Shown: positions 26,742 through 35,398, counted from the first letter of the stretch. The stretch: 64,000 nucleotides of DNA from UBA1413 sp964552955 (GCA_964552955.1 CAZKIU010000002.1:89050-153049), one strand, 5' to 3'. Numbers and translations: made by a program. The notes: generated by a model not told the origin, from the letters alone.

Positions 26742-27717
26742 AGCTTTGATGGTTCATGTGATGCAATATGCTTTGGATGACGGCAGGAAAGGAATAGCCT
26801 GCCCGGGCCGCAGCGGCCGTGAAGCCGCTGTCGGGTGAAATACAGGGATTGGCATTGGCCTCCAGGACAAAAACATTCCCCGCGCTATCGACACGCATGT
26901 CGACACGGGCATACCCTTTCAGTTCGAGGCATTCCCAGGTGGCCCGGGCCGCCGCGGATATGGCCTGGTAAAGAAGGGGATCCCCCTTCAGATCGGGAAA
27001 TTCACGCAGGGTGTTCTCATATTCGAAGCTGCCAGGGCTCCATTTGGCATGGTAGTCTACGATCCGGGGCCGTTCCTCCCCGAAACCCCGGAAGATGATC
27101 TCTGCAAACGGCAGTAGTTCGGGCCCGTCACCCGTGTCGAGCATGCTGATGTTGAATTCCCTCCCTTCAATGTACTCTTCAATCTGCCAGGCCCCGTCGG
27201 GAAGGGTGGCCATAGCGGCCGGCAGTCCCCCGTCACAGGTGAATACCGAGGCGGCGGTGATCCCCGCGGAACCCTCTTCCCATACTGGTTTCAGGATGTA
27301 TTTCTTTCCGGGCGTCAGCTGCCTCCCCTGGGAAGGAGAAAAAGCCTGCGGCACCCTGACCCCGTACTGCCGCAGCAACTTGTTGGTCAGCCGCTTGCTG
27401 GTGGTCAGAAACAACGCCTCCAAAGGATTCCCGGTATAAGCGATCCCTTCCATGTTGAGAAGGGCCGGGATAAAATAGTTGAGCTCCCCCTTGTTCTGAA
27501 TCGCTTCGGTGAGGTTGAAAACATGGGTCACCCCCGACGCTTTCAGACGGGCGATCTCATTCATGAAATCAGAACCGATGGCTACCCTGTCAACGCTGAG
27601 GCCCAGCTCCACCAGGGCTTTTTCAACCGCTTCCACCTGGTCGAGCACATCCCAATCGTCGGCCCCGCTTCCCGGAACCGGCGCATTGTAAAGCAGGGTA
27701 ATGGCTGATATCGTCAT
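26725..27717 (-). CDS. ATP-grasp ligase, D-alanine-D-alanine ligase-like (second of two)
   Basis: The protein has 330 residues and starts at ATG 27717; a TTG nine codons upstream is possible. D-Ala-D-Ala ligase-like landmarks are VFNLTEAIQNKGELNYFIPALL in the N-domain, YILKPVWEEGSAGI as the ATP-binding lysine and small-loop region, IEEYIEGREFNISML, and DMRVDSAGNVFVLEANANPCISPDSGF with the metal-binding Glu and Asn. It should join a carboxylate, activated as acyl phosphate, to an amine. The sequence differs clearly from the first ATP-grasp protein, so the two likely catalyse successive couplings. It is 58 bases after the first ATP-grasp stop and overlaps the GNAT gene. Confidence 0.85.
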   Translation of the reverse strand: MTISAITLLYNAPVPGSGADDWDVLDQVEAVEKALVELGLSVDRVAIGSDFMNEIARLKASGVTHVFNLTEAIQNKGELNYFIPALLNMEGIAYTGNPLEALFLTTSKRLTNKLLRQYGVRVPQAFSPSQGRQLTPGKKYILKPVWEEGSAGITAASVFTCDGGLPAAMATLPDGAWQIEEYIEGREFNISMLDTGDGPELLPFAEIIFRGFGEERPRIVDYHAKWSPGSFEYENTLREFPDLKGDPLLYQAISAAARATWECLELKGYARVDMRVDSAGNVFVLEANANPCISPDSGFTAAAARAGYSFPAVIQSILHHMNHQSYGNQN

Positions 27718-27775
27718 GTATGGTTTATGTAATGGGACATTCAATTGCTTTGAGGTAAATGCCGGGGTGCCCGTT

Positions 27776-28750
27776 TTATTCTTTGAGGTGGAGCCGTTTC
27801 AGGGCTGATTCCATGATCGTGGCGATGAGCTGCCGGTAGGAGATCCCCGCCATCCGGGCCAGCATGGGCAGGTCGGAATGGATGGGGTGGAGGCCTGCCA
27901 GCGGGTTGGCTTCGATGAAGCAGAGGCGGCCGTGCCTGTCGTAACGCAGGTCAATGCGCCCCCCATCGGAGCCCCCCAGGGCATTCCAGGCTTTCAGGGT
28001 CACCACGGCACAGGCCGTCAGCATATCCCCGTCTACCGGCGCATAGCGCGCCAGGGTTTCATAGTGTTCCTTGACATCAAGAGAATAAACGGCCTCCTCA
28101 CCGGCAAAGATCTCCATGGCCCCGATGACCTGCGCCGAAGGGCCCTGACCAGTGACGCCCACGGTAAACTCCCTGCCGGAAAGATATTCCTCCACCAGCG
28201 CCGGCTGATGGTTCTCCTTCCATATGCGGCTCACCGCCTCGCGGAGTGCCGGTAAATCCTCCACCCTGCTTTTTGCCGTGATCCCCTTGCCTGTGCCTTC
28301 CGACAAGGGCTTCACAAACACAGGAAACGGAGGATCCATGCGCTCCAGATCAGCCAGATCCCTGACCACATACCCCGGGGCTACCGGAACACCCTGTTCC
28401 GCTACTACCTGCTTGGCCAGATGCTTGTTGAGGGAAATCCCCAGCACCTCGCCGTTGCTGAAAACATAGGGGATGCGGTATTGGTCGAGGAGGGCGGGGA
28501 CCACCGACTCACGGGAAGGGCCGTACAACCCCTCGGTGATGTTGAAGACCAGATCCCAGCGGTCACCGGCGGCCAAGGCTTCCACCAACTGGTAGACATT
28601 GCCAATACGGCAGGTCGTATACCCCAGATCTGCCAAAGCCTCTTCAATGGCGGCGACCGTCTCCTCCTTGTCGAATTCCGCGGTCTCCTCGGCGGTAAAT
28701 CCACGATCGAGGTACCATGACCGCAGGTCAAAACACAATCCAATCACCAT
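27776..28750 (-). CDS. ATP-grasp ligase, D-alanine-D-alanine ligase-like (first of two)
   Basis: The protein has 324 residues. Motifs in order are VFNITEGLYGPSRESVVPALLDQYRIPY, LNKHLAKQVV, the ATP-binding FVKPLSEGTGKGI, VEEYLSGREFTVGV, and RIDLRYDRHGRLCFIEANPLAGLHP with metal-binding Glu-x-Asn. The fold and lysine/Glu set are those of D-Ala-D-Ala ligase, but this is not ddl in a murein cluster. Its ATG lies two bases after the KamA-type gene stop, so the two are translationally coupled. The likely job is joining an amino acid or beta-amino acid to another substrate; the product is not known. Confidence 0.85.
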   Translation of the reverse strand: MVIGLCFDLRSWYLDRGFTAEETAEFDKEETVAAIEEALADLGYTTCRIGNVYQLVEALAAGDRWDLVFNITEGLYGPSRESVVPALLDQYRIPYVFSNGEVLGISLNKHLAKQVVAEQGVPVAPGYVVRDLADLERMDPPFPVFVKPLSEGTGKGITAKSRVEDLPALREAVSRIWKENHQPALVEEYLSGREFTVGVTGQGPSAQVIGAMEIFAGEEAVYSLDVKEHYETLARYAPVDGDMLTACAVVTLKAWNALGGSDGGRIDLRYDRHGRLCFIEANPLAGLHPIHSDLPMLARMAGISYRQLIATIMESALKRLHLKE

Positions 28751-28752
28751 GG

Positions 28753-30000
28753 CTAAAATCCGGGATAATAGAAGGTGTTGCCGAGGTAGTTGGTCATGGT
28801 AATCCCTTCGGGAGTGATCTCCCTGACATAATCGGGGAGGAGGGGTATTTTGCCTCCGCCGCCGGGGGCATCGATCACGAAATGGGGAATGGCGTACCCC
28901 GATGTAAAGCCCCTGAGGCTGCGGATGATCTCCACTCCTTTGGAGACGGGTGTGCGGAAGTGACGTGATCCGGGGACCAGGTCACACTGGTAGAGGTAAT
29001 AGGGGCGCACCCTGATCTGGAGGAGGCGGTGCATCAGGGTTCTCATGGTCAGGGGGTCGTCGTTGATCTCTTTGAGCAGGACGGTCTGGCTGCCCAGAGG
29101 GATGCCGGCCGAGGCCAGGCGGGCGCATGCGGCGGCCGTTTCCTGGGTGATTTCATCAGGATGGCTGAAATGGATGCTCATCCACAGCGGATGGAACCGC
29201 TCGAGCAGGGCCGTCAGTTCCGGGGTGATCCGCTGGGGCATGACCACCGGCACCTTGGTGCCGATACGGATGATCTCCACATGGGGAATGCTCCTCAGAC
29301 TGCTGAGTAAAAACTCCAGCTGGCTGTCGGCCAGCGTCAACGGATCGCCTCCGCTGATGAGGACATCCCTGATCTCAGGATGAGCAGCGATATATTCCAG
29401 GGCTTGCTGCCACTCTCCCCGGGAGGCATGGGCCAAACTGCCCACACTGTGAGAACGGGTACAATAACGGCAATAGGCCGAACAGACCTGCGTCACCAGA
29501 AACAACACCCGGTCGGGATAACGGTGCACCACGCCCGGTACCGGAGAAGAACCCCCTTCGTTAAGGGAATCGCTTTTTTCTTCGGGCCAGGTCGTCAGCT
29601 CCTCCAGGGAGGGTACCATCATCCGCCGGATGGGATTCTCCGCGCCGCCCGACAACATCAGGGAGAGATAATAGGGGGTGATCCGCAGCGGCAACCGGCC
29701 TTTGAGACTGGCCAGGGCTTCCCTCTCCCCGGCAGTGAGGTCCATAAATCGTGATAACGCTCCGGCGGTGGTCACTCCGTTGCGCAACTGCCACTTCCAG
29801 TCGTTCCACTCTGAGGGATCGGTAAAAGGATAAAAAGTGCGGAGAAAATGAGTAACCCGGTGGAGGTCTGTCTCTGAAGCCTGGGTATTTTGTAGCTTGG
29901 ATAATCCGACGTTTTTACCGCCAGGCTCCTCCGGAGAGGAGCTGTCCGTGAGGCCGCCATCTGTTGCGGTGGCAGCAGCCTCGTGTGCCTTGAAATTCAT
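28753..30000 (-). CDS. KamA-family radical SAM aminomutase (lysine 2,3-aminomutase-like)
   Basis: The protein has 415 residues. The radical SAM cluster is Cys173, Cys177, Cys180 (CSAYCRYCTR), followed by SGGDPL (216-221). Asp340 (QCDLVPG), Asp377 and Lys384 (DAPGGGGKIP) sit at the same mutual spacing (37 and 7) as the lysine-binding aspartates and PLP lysine of clostridial lysine 2,3-aminomutase, so a lysine-like substrate is favoured over glutamate. Compared with that enzyme, the N-terminus is longer by about 45 unconserved residues, while the C-terminus stops 31 residues after the PLP lysine and lacks the Cys cluster that binds zinc there. It is the first gene of the operon with two ATP-grasp genes and a GNAT gene. 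Confidence 0.85.
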   Translation of the reverse strand: MNFKAHEAAATATDGGLTDSSSPEEPGGKNVGLSKLQNTQASETDLHRVTHFLRTFYPFTDPSEWNDWKWQLRNGVTTAGALSRFMDLTAGEREALASLKGRLPLRITPYYLSLMLSGGAENPIRRMMVPSLEELTTWPEEKSDSLNEGGSSPVPGVVHRYPDRVLFLVTQVCSAYCRYCTRSHSVGSLAHASRGEWQQALEYIAAHPEIRDVLISGGDPLTLADSQLEFLLSSLRSIPHVEIIRIGTKVPVVMPQRITPELTALLERFHPLWMSIHFSHPDEITQETAAACARLASAGIPLGSQTVLLKEINDDPLTMRTLMHRLLQIRVRPYYLYQCDLVPGSRHFRTPVSKGVEIIRSLRGFTSGYAIPHFVIDAPGGGGKIPLLPDYVREITPEGITMTNYLGNTFYYPGF

Positions 30001-30182
30001 TCTTGCGTGTAAATCACAATAAGGTGTTTTCTTTTAAGGTTCCCATTTCAGGCGATCTATTTCTGAGCAAAAATAGAGAATGTTTAATCCGATGTCGGGG
30101 AAGAAACGTAAAAAATAAACATTAGTTACACCAGGAGCAAGAATTATTGTAAAATATGTGAAAATCAACTCATTATCAAGCT

Positions 30183-30202
30183 CTGGCCTACCAGTAGGCC
30201 AG
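30183..30202. repeat. Inverted repeat upstream of the KamA operon
   Basis: CTGGCCTAC and GTAGGCCAG are perfect 9-base complements separated by CA. The site lies in the 294-base gap between the start of the KamA-type gene (30000) and the stop of the upstream isomerase-like gene (30295). The arms are too close for a full RNA hairpin and no T-tract follows on either strand, so an operator is as likely as a transcript end. The rest of this gap is A+T-rich and holds no other feature I can support. Confidence 0.4.
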
Positions 30203-30294
30203 GGATTCCGAATAACATAAAATTAACTTCCTGTGGGGACTGTTTCAGCATGTAAAAAAGGGCGGAGAGGCCCGGTGAAGGATGAGGCCTCCGG

Positions 30295-31218
30295 TCAGAA
30301 GGCGTCCATTTTCCGGTAGGCCTCGATGACGGCTTTTTCACCCTCTATTCCGGGTTTGCTTTTACCGTGTTCCATACAGAGGACCCCGTCATACCCTTTT
30401 TCATGGATATGCTTGAAAATGTTGAGGAAGTTGATTTCCCCGGTGGTGGGTTCCCTGCGGCCGGGGTTGTCACCCAGGTGGAAGGCGGCGATATGTTCCC
30501 AGGCCATGTCGATGTTGGGAATGAGGTTACCTTCGGAAATCTGCTGGTGATAGAGGTCATCCACGATTTTACAACTCGGGTGATTCACGGCTTTGCAGAT
30601 CATATAGCTCTGTGGAATAGTGGTCAGGAACAACCCGGGATGGTCGCTGTGGGCATTCAGAGGCTCCATCACCAGCACCAGCCCTGCAGGCCCAACGATA
30701 TCACAGCACATGCGCATGGTGTCGATGACGTTGGCGGTCTGGTAATCCCAGGCCAGTTTCTCATCATAGCGGCCCGGAACAACCAATGCCGTTTTAACAT
30801 TGGTTCTTTTGCGGACCTCCACGGCCTGAGCCATCCTCTTGCTGAGCATCTCCCTGATGGACGGGTCATTCAGCACCATGGAGCGGGTGCTGAAATCGGC
30901 ATACAGGACGAAAGGCCCCAGCTCCATCCCCAGCCGCGCCAGTTCCGAGGCTATTTTCTCCTGAAGGGCAGGTTCCTTGTCCATCAGTCCGTTGTCAAAA
31001 ATGGCCCGGAACCCCTGGTCGTGAATGAACTTGATCTGATCGATGGGATCATTCCCGGCATGCTCCTTGAACATCCCGAACCCCGGTGCATACCGGAGCT
31101 TGAACTGCGCCGCGTTCGAACTTCTCGTTTCTCCGGCCATTCCGGCCATCGGAAAACCCATACCCGCTGCGGCGATCGCTCCCAGCCCCGTGTTCTTCAA
31201 AAATCTCCTGCGCTCCAT
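30295..31218 (-). CDS. Tat-exported xylose-isomerase-like TIM-barrel protein
   Basis: The protein has 307 residues. The N-terminus MERRRFLKNTGLGAIAAAGMG is a twin-arginine signal (RRRFLK), so the folded enzyme should reach the periplasm. The body is an AP-endonuclease-2/xylose-isomerase TIM barrel. Metal-ligand candidates are Glu in VLVMEPLNAH, Asp in CKIVDDLYHQQI, His in AAFHLGDNPGR and Glu in GVLCMEHGKS, as in hydroxypyruvate isomerase and sugar epimerases. The substrate is unknown; similar proteins act in sugar or inositol metabolism. It is on the same strand as the KamA operon but 294 bases upstream, so probably a separate unit. Confidence 0.85.
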   Translation of the reverse strand: MERRRFLKNTGLGAIAAAGMGFPMAGMAGETRSSNAAQFKLRYAPGFGMFKEHAGNDPIDQIKFIHDQGFRAIFDNGLMDKEPALQEKIASELARLGMELGPFVLYADFSTRSMVLNDPSIREMLSKRMAQAVEVRKRTNVKTALVVPGRYDEKLAWDYQTANVIDTMRMCCDIVGPAGLVLVMEPLNAHSDHPGLFLTTIPQSYMICKAVNHPSCKIVDDLYHQQISEGNLIPNIDMAWEHIAAFHLGDNPGRREPTTGEINFLNIFKHIHEKGYDGVLCMEHGKSKPGIEGEKAVIEAYRKMDAF

Positions 31219-31531
31219 ACTGATGCCTGTTTATAGTTTAACTTAATTTCAGCTTCTAAAAATACAACTTGTATTGAAATATCCATGCCCTTTTGTTCCG
31301 ACTTAGCCGGGATGCGACTTTCATTGTTATTAGGTCAGCATATTTGTTTTTTGAGGGGCCCTTATCCCCTTATTTCCTTTGATGAGGGCTGACAGGAGGC
31401 TGGTAGGGTGACCTGTGCAGAATCAGGGCAGGAATGATTACTTTTACCCTTTCAACGGGAGGAGTGTAATGAATAAGGGAAAATGAGGATCAGCAAAGAC
31501 AGGTCTCTCCTACCCGGAAAACAAAATCGGT
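31219..31531. other. Intergenic region between two divergent genes
   Basis: These 313 bases separate the start of the Tat-exported protein (minus) from the start of the DUF2797 gene (plus). They are A+T-rich near 31260-31360 with several T-runs and must hold promoters for both sides. I see no clear TTG/TAnnTTTG pair, RNA gene, or credible reading frame. Confidence 0.5.
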
Positions 31532-32335
31532 ATGACTGAAGGCAACCTATTAAAAATGCGGGCCGAACAGGGCCAACCGGTCAGCTATTACCTTCCCCTG
31601 GGAGACCCTGAAACGGGTATGAACGCGCTGATTGGCCGGCAGATCCGTCTGACCTTCGGGGGAATCATCCACTGCATCGCCTGCGGAAAAATGACCAGGA
31701 CCTCCTATGCCCAGGGATTCTGTTACAACTGTCTGCAGACGGCACCCGAAGCGAGTGAGTCGGTGCTCCAGCCCGAACTCTCCCGGGCCCATTTTGGCAT
31801 CGCCCGCGATCCGGAGTGGGCCCGAGAGCATGACCTCATTGACCATTATGTCTATCTGGCCCTCTCCCCGGCCCTGAAAGTAGGCGTCACCCGCCACCAC
31901 CAGGTACCGGTCAGGTGGATCGACCAGGGAGCCAGCGCAGCCATTCTCCTGGCTAAAACCCCCAACCGGCATATCGCCGGAATCATCGAGGTGTGGCTTA
32001 AACAATATTACTCCGACAAAACCAACTGGCGGGAGATGCTCATGGACCGGGCCATCACGCCATCCCTTCTTCCGGAGGAAAAAGAAAAGGCCGCCCAACG
32101 CCTCACGCCCGAACTGCAAAAATACCTCTGGGAGGATAACACAGTCACCCGCATTATTTACCCCGGGGAGGCCGTTTCCGGAAAAGCCGAAAGCCTCTCC
32201 CTCGACAAGACGCCTGTCGTCGAAGGGGTGCTGACCGGCATCAGGGGCCAGTACCTGATCCTCGACCGGGAAAAGGTGATCAATATCAGGCGCCACAGCG
32301 GCTATCAGGTCTGCCTGGAGTGGGAAGGAAGCTGA
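31532..32335 (+). CDS. DUF2797 protein
   Basis: The protein has 267 residues. Four cysteines in CIACGKM and GFCYNCL form a likely zinc site (residues about 49-70). The following HFGIARDPEWAREHDLIDHYVYLALSPALKVGVTR, then WIDQGASAAILLAKTPNRHIAGIIEV, is the conserved core of DUF2797, a GIY-YIG-related-looking family of unknown function. Length is usual. It is followed 71 bases later by a very small membrane protein gene on the same strand. Confidence 0.8.
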   Translation: MTEGNLLKMRAEQGQPVSYYLPLGDPETGMNALIGRQIRLTFGGIIHCIACGKMTRTSYAQGFCYNCLQTAPEASESVLQPELSRAHFGIARDPEWAREHDLIDHYVYLALSPALKVGVTRHHQVPVRWIDQGASAAILLAKTPNRHIAGIIEVWLKQYYSDKTNWREMLMDRAITPSLLPEEKEKAAQRLTPELQKYLWEDNTVTRIIYPGEAVSGKAESLSLDKTPVVEGVLTGIRGQYLILDREKVINIRRHSGYQVCLEWEGS

Positions 32336-32406
32336 TCCCTTCAGGAGGCCCGCCGTCTATCTGACAGACCATGAAAATTAATAAGAGAAAACTTATACGA
32401 TAAAAA

Positions 32407-32577
32407 ATGAAAACACTTAACTTGGCTTTCAATGTGGCCATTCTGCTTTTGTTACTGCTGGTGGTCAACCAATTCTTTCATCTTGTTCAGCTCCCCGGCT
32501 GGGTCATCATGGTGGTGATGCTCGTGTCGGCGCTCCTTTTCTTTGTCCGTTTTTATCTGCGGATGAAGGGCCGGTAG
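32407..32577 (+). CDS. Small two-helix membrane protein (56 residues)
   Basis: The frame runs ATG to TAG, 56 residues. It starts MKTLNLAFNVAILLLLLLVV, with hydrophobic stretches at about residues 6-22 and 30-48, ends in the basic tail RFYLRMKGR, and has QFFHLVQLPGW as a hairpin turn between them. The layout suggests a real small inner-membrane protein rather than chance. I do not recognise a family. It stands between DUF2797 and ilvE. Supporting evidence is only the coherent hydrophobicity and a clean start 71 bases after the previous stop. Confidence 0.5.
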   Translation: MKTLNLAFNVAILLLLLLVVNQFFHLVQLPGWVIMVVMLVSALLFFVRFYLRMKGR

Positions 32578-32709
32578 CGGAGGCCTCCGCATGGACTGAG
32601 GGGGGTCTTCCGTAAAACCTGACTAAATAACTGATTTGTTTAGCCGGAATTTTGTTTATTTGGTGTCTGATCCGGAAGGGTCTTTGGTGTATAAATAATA
32701 CCTCAGGAT

Positions 32710-33723
32710 ATGGAAAATATGGATTGGAAAAATCTGGGATTCGGTTACAAAAAGACCGATTACAATGTGCGTTGTTATTATCGCAACGGAAAGTGGGGAG
32801 AGTTGGAAATCAGTTCTTCCGAGGTCATCAACATGCATATGGGCGCGACAGCCCTGCATTATGGGCAAGAGGCTTTCGAAGGGCTGAAGGCCTTTAAGGG
32901 GCAGGACGGGAAGGTACGTATTTTCAGGTTGGATGAGAATGCTCTGAGGTTACAGCGTTCCTGTGAGGGGATTATGATGGCGCAATTGCCTAAGGAGCTC
33001 TTTGAAAAGGCGGTGAAGCTGGCGGTTGCCCTGAACCGCGATTATATTCCCCCGTATGAATCGGGTGCCTCGCTTTACATCAGGCCCCTGCTGATCGGCA
33101 CGGGGCCTGAGATCGGCGTTAAGCCGGCCAGTGAATACCTGTTCATCGTTTTTGTGATGCCGGTGGGGCCCTATTTTCCTGAAGGTTTCAAGCCCACCGA
33201 TCTGATCATTCTGCGGCAGTATGACCGTGCGGCACCCCAGGGGACCGGCAAATACAAGGTGGGAGGCAACTATGCCGCCAGCATGGTCGCCGGCGTCAAA
33301 GCCAAGAAGGGGGGGTACTCGGCCGTGCTTTACCTCGACAGCAAGGAGAAAAAATATATCGATGAATGCGGTCCTGCCAACTTCTTCGGAATCAAAGACA
33401 ACACCTATATTACTCCGGCATCGGAATCGATCCTGCCCTCCATCACCAACAAAAGCCTGATGACCCTGGCTTCTGAAATCGGCATGAAGGTAGAGCAGCG
33501 GAAAGTGCCCTATGAGGAGCTGGCTACCTTCGAGGAGATCGGCGCCTGCGGTACCGCGGCGGTCATCTCCCCCATCAAACGGATCTACGATGCCGATGAG
33601 GAGAAGGAGTTCTTCTACGGAACCGAGCCGGGCCCCTGGAGCACCCGACTCTATAACAAACTCAGGGCGATCCAGTACGGCGATGAAGCCGACCTCTTCG
33701 GATGGACCACCCTGGTAGATTAA
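32710..33723 (+). CDS. ilvE: Branched-chain amino acid aminotransferase
   Basis: The protein has 337 residues. It is a fold-type IV PLP enzyme that catalyses the last step of Val, Leu and Ile synthesis, or the first step of their breakdown. ALHYGQEAFEGLKAF and RIFRLDENALRLQRSC are family signatures; the PLP lysine is the first Lys of GTGKYKVGGNYAAS. Then come DECGPANFFGIKD and ATFEEIGACGTAAVISPI, which bind the cofactor phosphate. It matches the longer BCAT group. A strong 15-base-pair hairpin follows 26 bases after the stop. It stands alone with no other ilv or leu genes nearby. Confidence 0.94.
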   Translation: MENMDWKNLGFGYKKTDYNVRCYYRNGKWGELEISSSEVINMHMGATALHYGQEAFEGLKAFKGQDGKVRIFRLDENALRLQRSCEGIMMAQLPKELFEKAVKLAVALNRDYIPPYESGASLYIRPLLIGTGPEIGVKPASEYLFIVFVMPVGPYFPEGFKPTDLIILRQYDRAAPQGTGKYKVGGNYAASMVAGVKAKKGGYSAVLYLDSKEKKYIDECGPANFFGIKDNTYITPASESILPSITNKSLMTLASEIGMKVEQRKVPYEELATFEEIGACGTAAVISPIKRIYDADEEKEFFYGTEPGPWSTRLYNKLRAIQYGDEADLFGWTTLVD

Positions 33724-33748
33724 TAAACAGCACCCTGACAGGGATGAG

Positions 33749-33782
33749 GTTGCCCTGTTTCCACGCTTGGAAACAGGGCAAC
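33749..33782 (+). terminator. Perfect 15-bp hairpin after ilvE
   Basis: GTTGCCCTGTTTCCA (33749-33763) and TGGAAACAGGGCAAC (33768-33782) are exact complements around the loop CGCT. It lies 26 bases after the ilvE stop, so it should stabilise or end the ilvE transcript. No run of T follows, so it is not a canonical intrinsic terminator; a 3' stabilising hairpin or protein-binding site is possible. Confidence 0.6.
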
Positions 33783-33852
33783 GCTCGTTTAGGGCAAAGG
33801 CAGGTTCCTCAGGCGACCATTAAAAACCACCTGAAAATTCGTATCAAATATG

Positions 33853-33860
33853 TATTTTTG
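33853..33860 (+). promoter_or_regulatory. Candidate -7 box TATTTTTG for asnS
   Basis: TATTTTTG fits TAnnTTTG and ends 34 bases before the asnS ATG, giving a short leader. I see no TTG at 19-21 bases upstream. Its position supports asnS starting at 33894 rather than further upstream. Confidence 0.45.
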
Positions 33861-33893
33861 TCGACTGCGAAGAATTTTTATATACACAAGATA

Positions 33894-35330
33894 ATGATCA
33901 GGACAAAGGTGAGGGAGATCCTCGAAAACGGTCAGACCGGCACGGAGGTGCTGGTGAAGGGATGGGTGCGGACCCACCGGGGCAGTAAGAATGTCAGTTT
34001 TATCGCATTGAATGATGGGTCGACCATCCGCAACCTGCAGATTGTCGCGGAGGTGAATCTTTTCAGTGAAGAGCTTTTACGGGGCATCACCACTGGGGCA
34101 GCCCTGTCGGTGCAGGGGACGCTGGCGGCTTCCGCGGGGAGCGGCCAAACGGTGGAACTGGTGGCTTCAGGCATCGAGCTCCTGGGAGGTGCCGATCCTG
34201 ACAAATACCCCATCCAGCCCAAGAAACACTCCCTTGAATTCCTCAGGGAAAATGCCCATCTGCGGTTCCGTACCAACACCTTCGGGGCGATATTCCGCAT
34301 CAGGCATGCCATGGCTTTTGCCATCCATGACTATTTCAACCGCAAGGGTTTTTATTATCTTCATACTCCCATCATCACCGCTTCCGATGCGGAAGGTGCC
34401 GGCCAGATGTTCAGGGTGACCACCCTGGACGCCCAGACCCCCCCGCTTACCCAGGAGGGGAAAGTCGACTTCTCGGCCGACTTCTTCGGGCGGCCCACCA
34501 ACCTGACGGTCTCGGGGCAGCTCGAGGGAGAACTGGGTGCCACCGCCCTGGGCGAGATCTATACCTTCGGGCCTACCTTCAGGGCTGAAAACTCCAATAC
34601 CACCCGTCACCTGGCCGAATTCTGGATGATAGAACCCGAAATGGCCTTCTATGACCTGAAAGACAACATGGACCTGGCTGAGGATTTCCTCCAATCGCTA
34701 ATCCGATATGCCCTGGACCACTGCTACGAAGACCTGGCTTTCCTGGCGGCCCGCCTCAAAGAGGAGGAAAAGGGAAAACCCAAAGAACAACACTCAATGG
34801 ACCTCATCGAGAAACTCAAATTCGTGGCCGACAATGAGTTTGTGCGGCTCACCTATACCGAGGCCATTGATATCCTCCGTAACTCCAACCATTACAAGAA
34901 AAAGAAATTCCAGTATCCTGTGGAATGGGGTGTCGACCTGCAGAGCGAACATGAACGCTACCTGGTCGAAAACCATTTTCAGAAACCGGTGATTCTGATC
35001 AATTATCCCCGCGAGATCAAGGCTTTCTACATGAAGCAGAACGATGACGGGAAGACCGTGGCCGCCATGGACGTGCTCTTCCCCCAGATCGGGGAGATCA
35101 TTGGCGGATCCCAGCGCGAGGAGAACTATGACAAGCTGGTGACCCGCATGGAAGAGATGCACATTCCATCAGAAGAGATGTGGTGGTATCTCGACACCCG
35201 CCGCTTCGGAAGCGTCCCCCACAGTGGTTTCGGCCTGGGCTTCGAGCGGTTTATCCTCTTCGTAACCGGAATGGGGAATATCAGGGACGTCATTGCTTTC
35301 CCCAGGACGCCCAGGAATGCGGAATTCTGA
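33894..35330 (+). CDS. asnS: Asparaginyl-tRNA synthetase
   Basis: The protein has 478 residues. An N-terminal OB-fold anticodon-binding domain (about 15-105: VLVKGWVRTHRGSKNVSFIALNDGS) is followed by the class II core with FRAENSNTTRHLAEFWMIEPEM (motif 2) and FGLGFERFILFVTGMGNIRDVI (motif 3, ending in IAFPRTP as in AsnRS). It charges tRNA-Asn directly, so the amidation route for Asn-tRNA is not needed. The open frame continues upstream into ilvE, but ATG 33894 gives the normal AsnRS N-terminus and lies behind a -7-like box. Confidence 0.96.
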   Translation: MIRTKVREILENGQTGTEVLVKGWVRTHRGSKNVSFIALNDGSTIRNLQIVAEVNLFSEELLRGITTGAALSVQGTLAASAGSGQTVELVASGIELLGGADPDKYPIQPKKHSLEFLRENAHLRFRTNTFGAIFRIRHAMAFAIHDYFNRKGFYYLHTPIITASDAEGAGQMFRVTTLDAQTPPLTQEGKVDFSADFFGRPTNLTVSGQLEGELGATALGEIYTFGPTFRAENSNTTRHLAEFWMIEPEMAFYDLKDNMDLAEDFLQSLIRYALDHCYEDLAFLAARLKEEEKGKPKEQHSMDLIEKLKFVADNEFVRLTYTEAIDILRNSNHYKKKKFQYPVEWGVDLQSEHERYLVENHFQKPVILINYPREIKAFYMKQNDDGKTVAAMDVLFPQIGEIIGGSQREENYDKLVTRMEEMHIPSEEMWWYLDTRRFGSVPHSGFGLGFERFILFVTGMGNIRDVIAFPRTPRNAEF

Positions 35331-35398
35331 TGCCGGTGGCGGCATGAACACCCTATTGGGAAAAATGCTAATTTTGGGGTGTAGCCAATAACCGGTCC

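Noticed and set aside
30001..30294. Small gene or RNA between the KamA operon and the isomerase gene
   Set aside because: Only a short inverted repeat is visible; no start-to-stop frame with convincing sequence or RNA fold.
33702..33893. Upstream extension of asnS including the ilvE hairpin
   Set aside because: A -7-like box and the AsnRS N-terminal consensus both place the start at 33894.
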